From: Bolinopsis microptera
Taxonomy: Eukaryota > Ctenophora > Tentaculata > Lobata > Bolinopsidae
Assembly (NCBI RefSeq): GCF_026151205.1
Contig: NW_026971944.1
Location: 1-15,786 of the forward strand
Length of the DNA stretch: 15,786 bases
Direction of reading: 5' to 3'
Shown here: positions 1-9,000 of the stretch, piece after piece
Numbering within the stretch: the stretch's first letter is position 1
How the letters are laid out: the number at the start of each line of letters is the position of its first letter
The notes under the pieces: generated by a model
What the model was told of the DNA's origin: nothing
What the model saw: the letters and a program-made list of their open reading frames with translations, nothing else
Databases searched by the model: none
Program-made: the position numbers and the translations under genes

Positions 1-1060
1 CAAATTTACATTAAAGGTTTCATTTATATTCAATCTTTTTCAATCTTTTTTAAAAATTGTTTGCCGAAAAAAGTTTCTGTTTGTGTGCAACGGATAGTTT
101 GTGGAGGTCATAATTTCGATTTCTGTTGGTAAACGTCTCGGGAGCAGTCCTTACACGTGAAAGTGGTTTCCTTTGAATCTAAAATCAAGTTAGAAACAAT
201 TTCGTCTGGGTTGTTTTTCGTGCTTCCGGAACCAGAAAGCACTCTCCACTGTGTTTACATCTAATTTCTAGTTTTACTTAGCATAAAACGGATATCTAAA
301 CGTCTTCTTGCATCCAGCAAAAGGGCAACTGATTCGGCTTTAATTTCTTTAGTTTCATGAACGTGATCGGTTTTTCGGTTTCATTATTCAGTTTCTCCGG
401 GTGATCCTTTAAAAAAAAACTAAAACAACGAACAGGAAAAATCCTTTTCAAGCCTCTCGGATCTGAATGAATCCGTTTTCATTTTATGCTTGCTCAAATA
501 TCGAAAGAAAACCTTTCCACAGTGAGGGCAAGAAGAATAAGGCTTGTGGGTCTTTCATGATTATCAAGAGACGAAGAGATACTAAACCTTTTTTTTTTTT
601 TTACAATCTTTACTGAACTACGCTATACATGAGAAGAGTTCGCCCATGATTTTCCCCCTCTGACAACAATGATTTTGTGAGAGTGTATTAAATAGATACT
701 TCCCATTATCCTACCTTGTAAAGTATTTAGCATCCACAATGCGGACAGTTCACTTCTTTTTTGAGTCCAGATTGACAGCGTTGAGAAACATGAGTCTCCA
801 AACTTCCAAAACATGGCTGAAAATTTAAACTGCAATGGTTTTTTTATTTTATAGTCGGTTTTGATAAAGTTGCCGATACCTTGTGTTTTAGCCAAACTTT
901 TTTTGCGTTTAGGAAATTTCGTTTGCAAATCGAACAACAGTGTTTTTTAAGTGTTTTCAAACTCCCTAGTTCAATGACCGTGAAATTATTTTTTCCTGTG
1001 TTTTATAGAGATCTCCACGTGATCCTTTAAAAACTACACACAGCGAGCAGGGAAAAATCA
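1..1060 (-). CDS. C2H2 zinc-finger protein, partial and frame-broken
   Basis: On the minus strand this stretch encodes a string of Cys2His2 zinc fingers, small zinc-bound modules that usually bind DNA in nuclear transcription regulators. Reading 5'->3' (falling coordinates), finger-like units lie at about 1049-998, 936-883, 834-775, 747-677, 617-546, 530-474, 434-357 and 155-83. The best show CxxC, a hydrophobic core position, L-x2-H and a second His. Linkers are mostly not the TGEKP type; the closest is THKPY between the fifth and sixth units. Between the last two units is a finger-free spacer of about 65 codons containing segments such as ESVALLLDARRRLDIRFML and NNPDEIVSNLILDSKETTF. The reading frame changes several times, often at A or T runs, and in-frame stops occur, so no single long ORF covers it. 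Both ends are open: the 3' end leaves the window, and the N-terminal part is not recognised. It could be a pseudogene, but indel errors in the sequence explain the pattern as well. The zinc-finger assignment is firm; which family member it is cannot be said. Confidence 0.8.
83..155 (-). other. Zinc finger 8 (TFTCKDC...HKLSVAH)
   Basis: The minus strand reads TTFTCKDCSRDVYQQKSKL, then after a one-base frame change DLHKLSVAHKQKLF. Cys codons are at 155-153 and 146-144 and His codons at 103-101 and 85-83, giving C-x2-C, L-x2-H and H-x5-H. The Cys-His gap is 40 nt against 36 expected. All four zinc ligands are present, making this the most complete finger in the window. The sequence after it (KQKLFSANNF) meets a stop but probably continues out of the window. 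Confidence 0.75.
357..434 (-). other. Zinc finger 7, near-copy of finger 1
   Basis: The minus strand reads FSCSL, then Phe (TTT) where the second Cys (TGT) is expected, then a stop, then FKGSPGETE. This runs parallel to CSLCVVFKGSRGDL in the finger at 998-1049. His codons at 365-363 and 359-357 (TDHVHET) close it. A run of nine A bases on the plus strand (411-419) lies at the disrupted core, so errors there may explain the lost Cys and the stop. After it the frame stays open through ESVALLLDARRRLDIRFML. Confidence 0.55.
474..530 (-). other. Zinc finger 6 (CPHCGKVF...SKH)
   Basis: This is the most recognisable finger core: HKPYSSCPHCGKVFFRYL, then SKHKMKT. Cys codons are at 530-528 and 521-519 and the first His at 488-486. 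The Cys-to-His interval is 30 nt, two codons short of the standard 12 residues, so a small deletion (real or a base-calling loss) is implied. The second His is not visible; a Thr codon (476-474) stands about where it would be expected. HKPY before the Cys pair corresponds to the usual linker ending. Confidence 0.75.
546..617 (-). other. Zinc finger 5 (SKDC...FSISSSLDNH)
   Basis: The C-terminal half is a textbook match: FSISSSLDNHER gives F-x5-L-x2-H with the His at 559-557. A second His at 548-546 comes after 8 nt, one base short of H-x3-H. The N-terminal half reads FSKDCKK, with the second Cys at 605-603. The expected first Cys is AGT (Ser, 614-612) where TGT would be needed, so it is either a substitution or an error. 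A 14-base A run on the coding strand (602-589) separates the halves and very likely holds the frame error. It is followed directly by HKPY and the next finger. Confidence 0.65.
677..834 (-). other. Two degraded zinc-finger units (3 and 4)
   Basis: Unit 3 (834-775) reads CSL, then GSLETHVSQRC, giving L-x2-H-x4-C, a His-Cys ending. The second Cys of its CxxC is not seen. Unit 4 (747-677) begins with a clean CPHCG (Cys at 747-745 and 738-736). One base later it continues as KYFTR, matching the GKxF region of a finger, and then a stop interrupts. His codons at 685-683 and 679-677 are candidates, but the Cys-His distance is too long. The CPHCG start resembles the finger at 474-530, which supports a common origin. 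Both are weaker than their neighbours. Confidence 0.45.
883..936 (-). other. Zinc finger 2 (CSIC...H)
   Basis: Read in a single frame, CSICKRNFLNAKKVWLKHK shows Cys at 936-934 and 927-925, the core Phe three residues after the second Cys, and the first His at 885-883. The Cys-to-His gap is 13 residues rather than the usual 12, and it contains a seven-A run on the coding strand, where an extra base triplet or error could sit. No second His is visible downstream in this frame. Confidence 0.6.
998..1049 (-). other. Zinc finger 1 (PCSLC...H)
   Basis: The minus strand reads PCSLCVVFKGSRGDLYK, followed by a His reached after one extra base. Cys codons are at 1049-1047 and 1040-1038 and the first His at 1000-998. 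The gap between the second Cys and the first His is 37 nt, which is the canonical 12 codons plus one base, so a single inserted base in the run before the His explains the frame change. A further His codon at 982-980 sits exactly five codons on, but a TAA lies between. It resembles the finger at 357-434 closely at the DNA level. Confidence 0.7.
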
Positions 1061-1250
1061 TACTATGAGAGTTTTTTCTGCTTCGTTTTTCCTTCCATGG
1101 GGGAAAATCTTACCTTGCTGGTGGAAGCATTGAGGGCCAAGGTTCTGGTGGTGAGAAGGCATAGGCTTACACAAGGTATACCATGGCCAGTTATTGATAA
1201 TTTTTGCATTCTCGAAAAAAAAGCCAAATAATTTTCTTCCTCCATTCAGG
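1061..1250 (-). other. Possible 5' continuation of the zinc-finger gene
   Basis: Two minus-strand frames are open here. One contains GIPCVSLCLLTTRTLALNA; the other contains TLCKPMPSHHQNLGPQCFHQ. Cys-Cys followed by L and His-like positions could be another damaged finger, but the spacing is poor. A strong splice-donor-like sequence, CAAG|GTAAGA, lies on the minus strand with the exon side ending at 1114, so this could instead be an upstream exon. The downstream finger at 998-1049 is too close to allow an intron of comfortable size without losing its Cys pair. I cannot decide between these. Confidence 0.25.
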
Positions 1251-3060
1251 TTTTCCCCTGGATATTACAAACCCACCGTGTTTTTTTGTCTGGGAGCAGG
1301 CATTTCTCCGTCCAACTATGGGCTTTTCTGTCGGGATTTGATTTTTCTATTTTTTAGCGCCCCAGATGGTTTCGGAAATAAGGGAAAAATGAGAGGGGTT
1401 GTTTTAAAGAGGGTTTTTTGGCATGTTTCTTCCTTCTGTTTTTAAAAAGCTTTTACAACTCCTGCTTGAAAAACCTCCTAAATAAATACCCACCTACTTG
1501 AGATTGTAGTTGACCGGGAAACCAATCTCATCATGGAATCTGTTTCTTTTTCATCTCCTTTGTCTTTATTAGCTGGGGCGTTTATATTCCTTTTCGGGGG
1601 GGGGGAGTTTCTTGGGACATATACCTAGGAAATCTAGTGAATAAAGTACTACTTTCAGTCAAAAAACCATGTACCGTCAGATTCACACACATGTGTGTGA
1701 CTACACTGAGCCAAAAAACAACACATCAAATCCACAGATTAATTAAACTTGAATTAAACTTAATAATATGTTTCCAACTCTAGAGATCTATCTAAAACAT
1801 TTTAACGGACCCCGCTAGCCAAGCTTCATTCGGTCATCTTCTCGTTGTCGGTTTTCCAGCCCTCTAAAAGGCGGGAAGCTTTGTCGAATGAAAAAAACTG
1901 GGCCCCGCCCAACTTTGCTTCTCTGTTTCCTGGGGGGGGGACCCATCATCTCTGTTTTTTGCTTTTGGAAATTGGAACCGTTTTTAGTTCTCCCGAATTC
2001 TTTTTTCATTTTTACCGGGCCAGTTCTTGATAATTAACAGTAAATTAGGCCACGGGTGCTAGTTTATGGGGGGGTCGTCACGCCTTGCTTGATTCAATCT
2101 TTTCCGCTTAAATTTTCTTTCCTGGGACATTCCTCATTTAATGTATATGTAAACACATTTAAGTTGTCCAATTTGGAACTTATCCATTTGGAGGGCATTA
2201 ATTGAAATTTTTTTGCATTGTCTGGAGGGAAAGGGGTTGTAAGTTTATTCCGAAAGGAGAATTGGGTTCAGGAAGGTCAGAGTTTATTCCAATTTTTTAG
2301 AAAAAATTTGGTTTGTGACCGATTGCAGATACTGGTTTGCGCTTTTTTTCATTACGATGCGGGGCCCAAGGAATCGAGGGTAAGGCTTGTGCCGTACCAA
2401 GCACTTCAAACCTTCCTCGCACCAGGTTAATATTCGATATAACACATTCTAGGGACAATAGTGAAATTGTACGGGGGATGGAACGGGGGGGGGGAATACC
2501 GTTCTTTGTGCGGGGAAAAGGAAATTTTTTTCTAAGCGTACCCAGGTGACAATTTTGCTTTTTTTCCCATTTTTTGGATTTTTTACCGCCGGCTTTTGCG
2601 CCCGCGATTTTCGGGAAGGGGTGACCCCTTTTTTCGAGCAAAAATAATGGGTTCCACTGGTTTTAACTTACCTTCAGGATTTGCCCGCGCTCTACAGTCT
2701 CGTACCTTTGCGGGTAGGGTCGGTGAATAACCCCTGCTTTTTCTCCTTTCAACTTAGAGGTAGGGGGTTTCAAAATACATGGCATTACTTGAAATTTACC
2801 AAAACCCACATTCTCCTTTCCAACCACGCTTATATCCCCACGTTTGGGGACCTGTTTAAGATTACCCTTTTAAGGTTTAGTAATGCACCACCCCACCAAC
2901 ACACCAGTAAAATATCCACAGGTGCTGTTATGGGCAGTTTTAAAACAATTAATAGTTTCTAAACACAAAGTTTTAACCATGGAACAACAGAACAGGTCCC
3001 CTTATTGGAACCCCTCCAACAACCCGGATTATTTGACTTGTAGAAAATACAGATAAATTT
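1251..3060. other. Unassigned AT-rich stretch
   Basis: No gene is recognised here on either strand. Open frames are short and overlap on both strands. The first G runs of nine or more appear here (1596-1605, 1932-1940, 2485-2494). The sequence from about 2220 to 2710 is less AT-rich than its surroundings, but neither strand gives a family motif. An 18-bp perfect palindrome lies at 1683-1700. Confidence 0.5.
1683..1700. repeat. 18-bp perfect palindrome, TCACACACA/TGTGTGTGA
   Basis: TCACACACATGTGTGTGA equals its own reverse complement, with no loop. It is essentially a short CA repeat joined to its complement, so it may have arisen as a microsatellite. No gene start or other regulatory sequence is recognised beside it. 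Confidence 0.8.
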
Positions 3061-3520
3061 AAAACGGGTTGAAGAGGGAGTACAACCCCCCCGTTATAAG
3101 ATGGCGTACAACTAAAACACGTTTTAGAAGGCCGTTTAAAACCACGTTATTAGAGCGTAAAACACCGTTATAGGCGTAAAACACGTTATAGAAGGCGTAA
3201 ACACGTTTATTTGGGAAAGCGTAAATACACGAATAATAGAGCCGGTAACACGTTTAAGAGCGTAACCCCACGTTTATAAGAGCGGTTGACACCGTTGTAG
3301 GGGAGCGTAAAACCACGTTGGTAAGGTGGTAATTACCCCGTTTGTAGAGCGTTAAACTCGTTTTATAGAGGGGGCGTAAACCACCCCATTTACTTAGGGC
3401 GTAACACGTTATAAGGGCGTTAACCCCACGTTATAGGGCGTAAAAACACGTTTATTAGGAGCGCACAAAAAACACGTTATAGTTAAGCCGGGTACACGTT
3501 TTTATAGAAGCGTTTAATAA
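3061..3520. repeat. Degenerate tandem array, about 20 units of ~19 bp
   Basis: A unit close to GCGTAAAACACGTTATAGA repeats head to tail about twenty times, with spacings of roughly 18-28 bp. The cleanest copies are around 3163-3205 and 3395-3455. The conserved core is CACGTTAT followed by an A/G-rich stretch and GCGTAA. Copies differ largely in the length of A, C, G and T runs (for example AAACACG, AACCCCACG, AAAAACACG), plus occasional substitutions, so the true unit may be more uniform than it looks. Neither strand reads as a repeated protein because the unit length keeps changing. Both edges fade gradually. It is a minisatellite; no function is evident. Confidence 0.9.
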
Positions 3521-6500
3521 TTACACACCACCCACCGTGTTTGTCTTCGTGTTGAAACATAACTGGCTTGTTTGTCACATACTTGTTTTGTCCTTTCCCA
3601 GGGGCAACCTTCGGGGGCCAGGTTTTCACCGTTACCCCGATGTTTATAAATGGGATAGGGGGTGACTCTGGACGGGAGGGTCCGTTTTTTAATTTGAATC
3701 TGGACAAGAGGGAGGGAAGCATTTACGTTGGTATAAATAAAAACACCTTTACGTCATTTTTTAAATTTTACATGGAGAGGGGTATCAATTATGGGGAATT
3801 GTATAAAGAGTGTGCAGGTTATTTTCCCCAGGGGGCGTTTTTAAAGTTGCAACTTAGAACTTTGTCTATACAAAAAAACAAGGGCCGGGGAAAAAAATTT
3901 TAGGTTTGTATTCTTGCTATTAAATAATTAGTAAGGAAGGGGGGTTTCCCATTATTTTAAATCTGGGGAAGGAAACATTTAAAAAATAATTCTTAGTTTC
4001 CTTCTTAAACCTTTTGCCCTGTTTTTTTGGGGGGAATTGGTTTCTTCCTCGACCCTTCGCGAAACAAAGCCTGGGAGGGCGGTTCTATCCGGGACAAATT
4101 TAACCAACTTTTCTGAATTGGTTTGGGACCCCGGTCCAAACTTTACCACAAAATCCATTTACCAACATTTGTTCAAGCTATTGACTTTGGTTTCTTGGCT
4201 TTTTTAGTTTCCTGGAGATGGTGGAGTGGGTACTGGTATGAAAATTGTTTGGAATAATAATTAGTAATTTGTTGAAAAATTGATTATTAGTATACTTAAA
4301 ATTTGACATATTATATGTATTTTATCCTGATCTTTACAATTTATGCTTAATTGGCTGAGTTATACTGTGGCTGATAAAAAACGTAAATGAATTTAAAATA
4401 GGGTTTATTTAATAATTACACAATAATTTTTGGGGAGGGGGTGCAGGTATATGTTTTCATTACATCCTGTGTTATTATAAAAGCAGTTAAATTGAATTTA
4501 CCTAAATAACCCTTCCAAACACCAAACCCATTCTTAACAAAACAAAACTGTTTTTTTCCACTTTTTGTCAGGTGGGGAGCAGAATATTTTAGGATAATTA
4601 ATTTTTTATTTAAAAAACCCCGCCCCCCCTGGGCATTATTGGGGACCTTTTCGAATTTTCACCAAAAGTTAGGTATCCCTTTTTTTTTACTCCCCCTTCT
4701 GTATCTACCTTTTCCGGGGTTGGTTAGTAAGTTCTACTATGATTATGTTTTTATTAGGATCAAAATTAATTTTTTAATTGGTATGTTAAGATCTTATCTG
4801 GGACGTCTAATACATACGATTTTTTTTATGTGGGAATACTAATACATTTTTTAGGTGGTTTCCCACCCCCCTTTTTATTATTATCTGTGGTCTGTGTGTA
4901 TATTGTTTTAGGGGGAATTCCGTTGAGGGTTTAATAGGCTCCTGTCTCAAAAAAAAAGGACATTTAACAAATATTATATGGGCGGGGTGTTAAATTGTTT
5001 TAACGACGTCAAAAAGATACCAGGATATAGAAGGGGGGGGGCATTCAGAAGGCAACCCAGTAGTTTACGCAAAAAAACCCAGGGGGCCCCTTAAAGGGGG
5101 ATTTACAACGTTTACGTTTAATTTAAAGTTACGCTGTTTTTATTGGGGTTTATTAGAAACGGGGGGGCCAGGACCAGGATTATTATTCACGTGTTTAAAT
5201 ACACTGGGCACGCTGCCGGAAAAGTTCCCTCTTCCCTTAGCCGTGGGTTGGTTGTGGGAAAAAAACTAATATTATACAGTGGGCTCTATCCCATGATAAT
5301 TCTATTTACCCTTCAGTAAATACGTATGATGGATAATAAAGGTCAAATAAGTTTTATTTTACCACAACTGTTAATAGGGTTTGGTTTTAATAAAAAAAAT
5401 CATTATTTCCGTTTTGGTTAGTTGGGGGAGAAAAAATGAAAAGCACATGGGGAATAAACACATTGCAACCCTTTTATTACTGGGATTTGATTTAAAAATT
5501 TTCTTGTTGCTTACTCTGCCCGTGTGGTGGGGACCATGATCTTTCTCTTTGAAGCTTTCTTGTAGTCTTTGTCAGGTATCCCCCTTAACCACATAGCACA
5601 GTCAAATAGCCATATAATCAGTCCAGTCATTTAACTGGCCTTCCTATATTGGTCAAGGAAATTAAAAAAAATACCGGTGTAATTCTGGGGGTACTGGTTA
5701 TGCCGTATTTTTTTGATAATTTCCAATATAATCACTGTAGAAAGGAAATTGGTGGTACTGGCATAAATGTTGACGAAAAAACTAAATTTTTCAGGGAAAA
5801 AAGGGGGTAACAACCCAACCCAACATTTTTCTCCAAGGTCACCCATCCCCCAAACAGAATCAAACCCGCCCCTTGAATTGAGGGCCGGGGGGGGGAATTC
5901 GGATATTTAACTCGCCCCAAATTTTTAAAAATTTTTGGATTTAAAAAAAAGGGGGTCTAAAAGGGGCTAATTAAAAAATAAACCATTTTAAAAAGGTCAA
6001 ATTGTCTTTTTAACTTTTTTCTGTGGCCAGTGCACCCCAATATTTCCCAATGTTCCACTTATTACTATAATCATTTTCCATAGTTACTGAATCCAATAAG
6101 CAGTGTTACATTGTTCAATTAACCCCCGCCATTTGGAGGAAAAAACCACTTCCATGTTATTATATGTAACAAAGATCTAATTTTTAAAAACCATTTTTAA
6201 CTTAATTTATTAAACTCTACTAATTAACCTTCTATTTCAAGGATTTAAATAACAGTTAGTTTTTATAGATTAAAAAAATAAATTCACCTCTTTTTTTTTC
6301 CCTCCTTGGTTCCCTAATTTTTTTCCTCTTTACAAGGCTGTCTTTCTTTTTCTAAGTAATTTAACTGGGTTATCGCCATGGGCGGGAAAACAAGTGTACA
6401 CTGGCTTCAAACTTCTTCACAAAAAAACCCTGTGCCCGGTCCTCTTGCCGGTCACTCAACTGAAAAATCCTCCACTCTCTAAGGTTATAAAGTGATCAAA

Positions 6501-6600
6501 AACTGGAATAACACAACTTAGTTGCCGTCATTTCTGTATTTTTTATTAAATACACGAAAGAATATGTTTGTTTTAAAGAACCCCACCGTAAACTAAATTT
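3521..6600. other. Unassigned AT-rich stretch with one weak exon candidate
   Basis: No gene is recognised. The plus-strand frame from 3602 to 3903 is open for about 100 codons. It is preceded by a pyrimidine-rich tract ending in CAG (about 3583-3601), as a splice acceptor would be, but the protein matches nothing I know. The remainder is AT-rich with long T and A runs and G runs at 5033-5041 and 5887-5895. At about 5920-5938 a stretch of alternating T5 and A5 runs is nearly self-complementary, as expected from composition alone. Confidence 0.5.
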
Positions 6601-9000
6601 TTACTTTTTTCCAAAAGTCTTTTTTACGTTACAGGGGGGGATGTAAGTATTCGAGTACTCGTTTATTTTTTTAAAAATACGTGTTTCCCATAACCAAATC
6701 AGGGGCGGACTCCCGCAAAATTCCAGGGGGACCAGGGAGCTTCTCTGGTTTTTGTGATTTGGGTGAAAGGGAGGTTTTGTTTTTGTTTTGTTTGGTTTCG
6801 GGTATTTTATTTGTGTTTTCAATTAGGAAAGCTTTGAAACACCAACCCAAAAGTAATACAGGGGTGGGGGGAAGGTATAAAATCGATTATTTAGGTTTTA
6901 AGGAGGAGGGGGGACGCTGCTCCAGGGGGAATGTTGTTTTTCGACCACCAGTAAAGTGGCAATTGGATGGGTTGGTTGTTTTTAACACGGGGGGGGGGGA
7001 CCCAGTTCGGGTCGCTTTTTTAGGCGAACTATGTAGCCCTCTAATCATTCAGTACATTACTACTTAGTCCCCACGATATGATAGCTAGTAATAAAAAACT
7101 ATATAGTGGGGACTTCTTTAGTTGGTTCCACCTACCCGGATAATTCTCGTGGGTCTAAGTTTACAAGTGGACCGGTACTTCTTAACACAAGACCGGTGGA
7201 AAAATATACTATAACCCCATCAAAGCCCAAGGAAAAGCTTGTGCCGTTGATACCCAGGGTTTGTTACTCGACTAAAAACCCCGAAAAGTTAGAAGTTATA
7301 CTAATTCTGCATTTCATACCACAACAAACCTGTACAATCAGGGGGGGCAAATTATCACATTAAAAAACACCAGAGGGAAAATTTTGGGATTCAGGGGATG
7401 ACAGGGGGAATTGTTATTATTTCCCCCCGGGGGGGGGGGGGGGACCATTGTGAGGTTCACACCAAATTAGTACTTTACTGTTACAATTCACAACATCATT
7501 GTTATTACTTCACTTAATTTGTTTTACCAAACTACATAAGGTCCAACCGGAAGTTTATTTTCGGCATGGTATATTCCACTATATAAAATTAATTATATCA
7601 TTTTTTTATATAAAACGGCCGATTATGTTTTCAAGTGGGCGGGCGGGGGGGACCACTGATGATTTGGGACAGAAAAAATTTAGTGGGGTTTATTTTTATT
7701 AGGAGCTTAATTGGATGTTTTTATTTTATTATCTGCGGAGGGGACAGTATTTTTCATAAAAAATTTTGGTTACCCCCATCTGAGATAAATAGTCGATGCA
7801 CGGAAATCAGTGAGATGGAACGCGTTTGTAAGAACCAAACCTTTCTGTAGGGGTCCATAATCGATGAAATTTTTTCCTTGAAAGGGGGTGGGGGGGGGCC
7901 AACTTTTTGTATGTTTGGGTAGTCGTTTGATCCATTATAAACCCTTTTTGCGAAAAATTGAAACCCATGTTTCGTTTCCTTTCCGTTTCGTTCTGATTAA
8001 AAAAACTGGGAATTATTTACCCTTTTACTGGCCATTTAGTTGATTTTGGTACAAATAATTGGGGGACAGTTATTAAATTAAAAATTGTATTGTCCATAAT
8101 TTCCTTTCCATAATCTTTTTGCAGATTTTCGTATTTTTCGTTTTGCGGCAAGGGGTTGGTTTTTTAAAAAAAGAGTTCAATAACACTCTCTTAAAAATTT
8201 GTGGGATATAATTATAGCAGGTTGGAAATGAATAAAATTTAATTCCACTTTTCATAATGGTTTTGTCCATTGCCAATTCCTAGGGGCGGGCAAAGGCCAC
8301 TATTTTATTTCGCGCATTTATTCAAGAAGGAGTTTAAATTTATTTTTTTATCCGGAAGTTGAGTGTGGTTTACCAAATTTGAAATTTTGCATTGTTATCC
8401 TTTAAATTAGCATATTAACAATTTCTAAATTAAGAAACGGATTAACCAAATTTCTAAACCGATAAAAGTCAAAATTTCTCGGCCAATTTAAGATTTTCCA
8501 AGCTTCTAGTTAAATAAAAACCGCCGAAGGAATAACAAATAAAAAAACTGTTGCCCACCAAGGATTTCCATATCATTTTATACCCGTCGTATTTGGAAAC
8601 TTGATTGTGGGGGGGGGGTCCGGGGGGTATAATATCCTCTCGTATGGGCTTCCGGGAAAGGGGGTCTGCGGGAGTCCGCTGTTTGGGAGAGAAGAAGTAG
8701 GGGAATCTTCCACTTCGCTCTTGTCCTCTGGTGGGTTTTTATCTTCCCAAGGGGCCACCACTTTCCCAAAAATTGGGGATTATTTTCGGCATCTTTCTCT
8801 TTTCTTCGGGGGCTTTCTTCCCGGGCTAGGGTATGATGAAGTGGAGGAGGGATAGGAAAAAAAAGAGGGATCCAGTTTAAACCTTTAAAGCCCTATTTCA
8901 CAAATTCTCCATGAAAAGTGAACCACTTGGGGAACTTTTGATTTTTCGGAATAATAAATAGTGAGAAATTTTATTTTTGTTCCCTAGTTGGATCCACTTA
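6601..9000. other. Unassigned stretch with dense G runs
   Basis: There is no recognisable gene. A plus-strand frame of 128 codons (6681-7067) and one of 85 codons (7106-7363) have no family motifs. Four long plus-strand G runs occur (6989-6999, 7429-7443, 7890-7898, 8609-8618). The patch at about 8590-8860 is richer in G and C and is open on both strands. Its minus reading is Pro/Ser-rich and low in complexity, and I do not treat it as a gene. Confidence 0.5.
7423..7443. repeat. C6-G15 homopolymer tract
   Basis: Six C are followed directly by fifteen G, the longest G run in the window. The first twelve bases form a perfect C6/G6 palindrome. Such a run would be prone to base-calling error, and its true length cannot be trusted. 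Any reading frame crossing it is unreliable. Confidence 0.85.

Noticed and set aside
589-602. 14-base T run as the poly-A tail of a retrocopy on the minus strand
   Set aside because: Zinc-finger coding sequence continues on both sides of it, so it lies inside the gene rather than at a 3' end; it more likely marks a base-calling error.
623-937. 104-codon minus-strand open frame as an intact gene
   Set aside because: It runs through the zinc-finger region mostly in the wrong frame; the Cys and His codons of the fingers lie in the other frames.
3061-3520. Repeats of near-constant unit resembling a CRISPR array
   Set aside because: The units are contiguous and similar along their whole length, with no unique spacers and no nearby Cas-like genes; the context is animal DNA.
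8573-8855. Open frames on both strands in a G/C-richer patch, one Pro/Ser-rich
   Set aside because: Both strands are open because the patch has few A/T stop codons; the translations are low in complexity and lack any domain signature.
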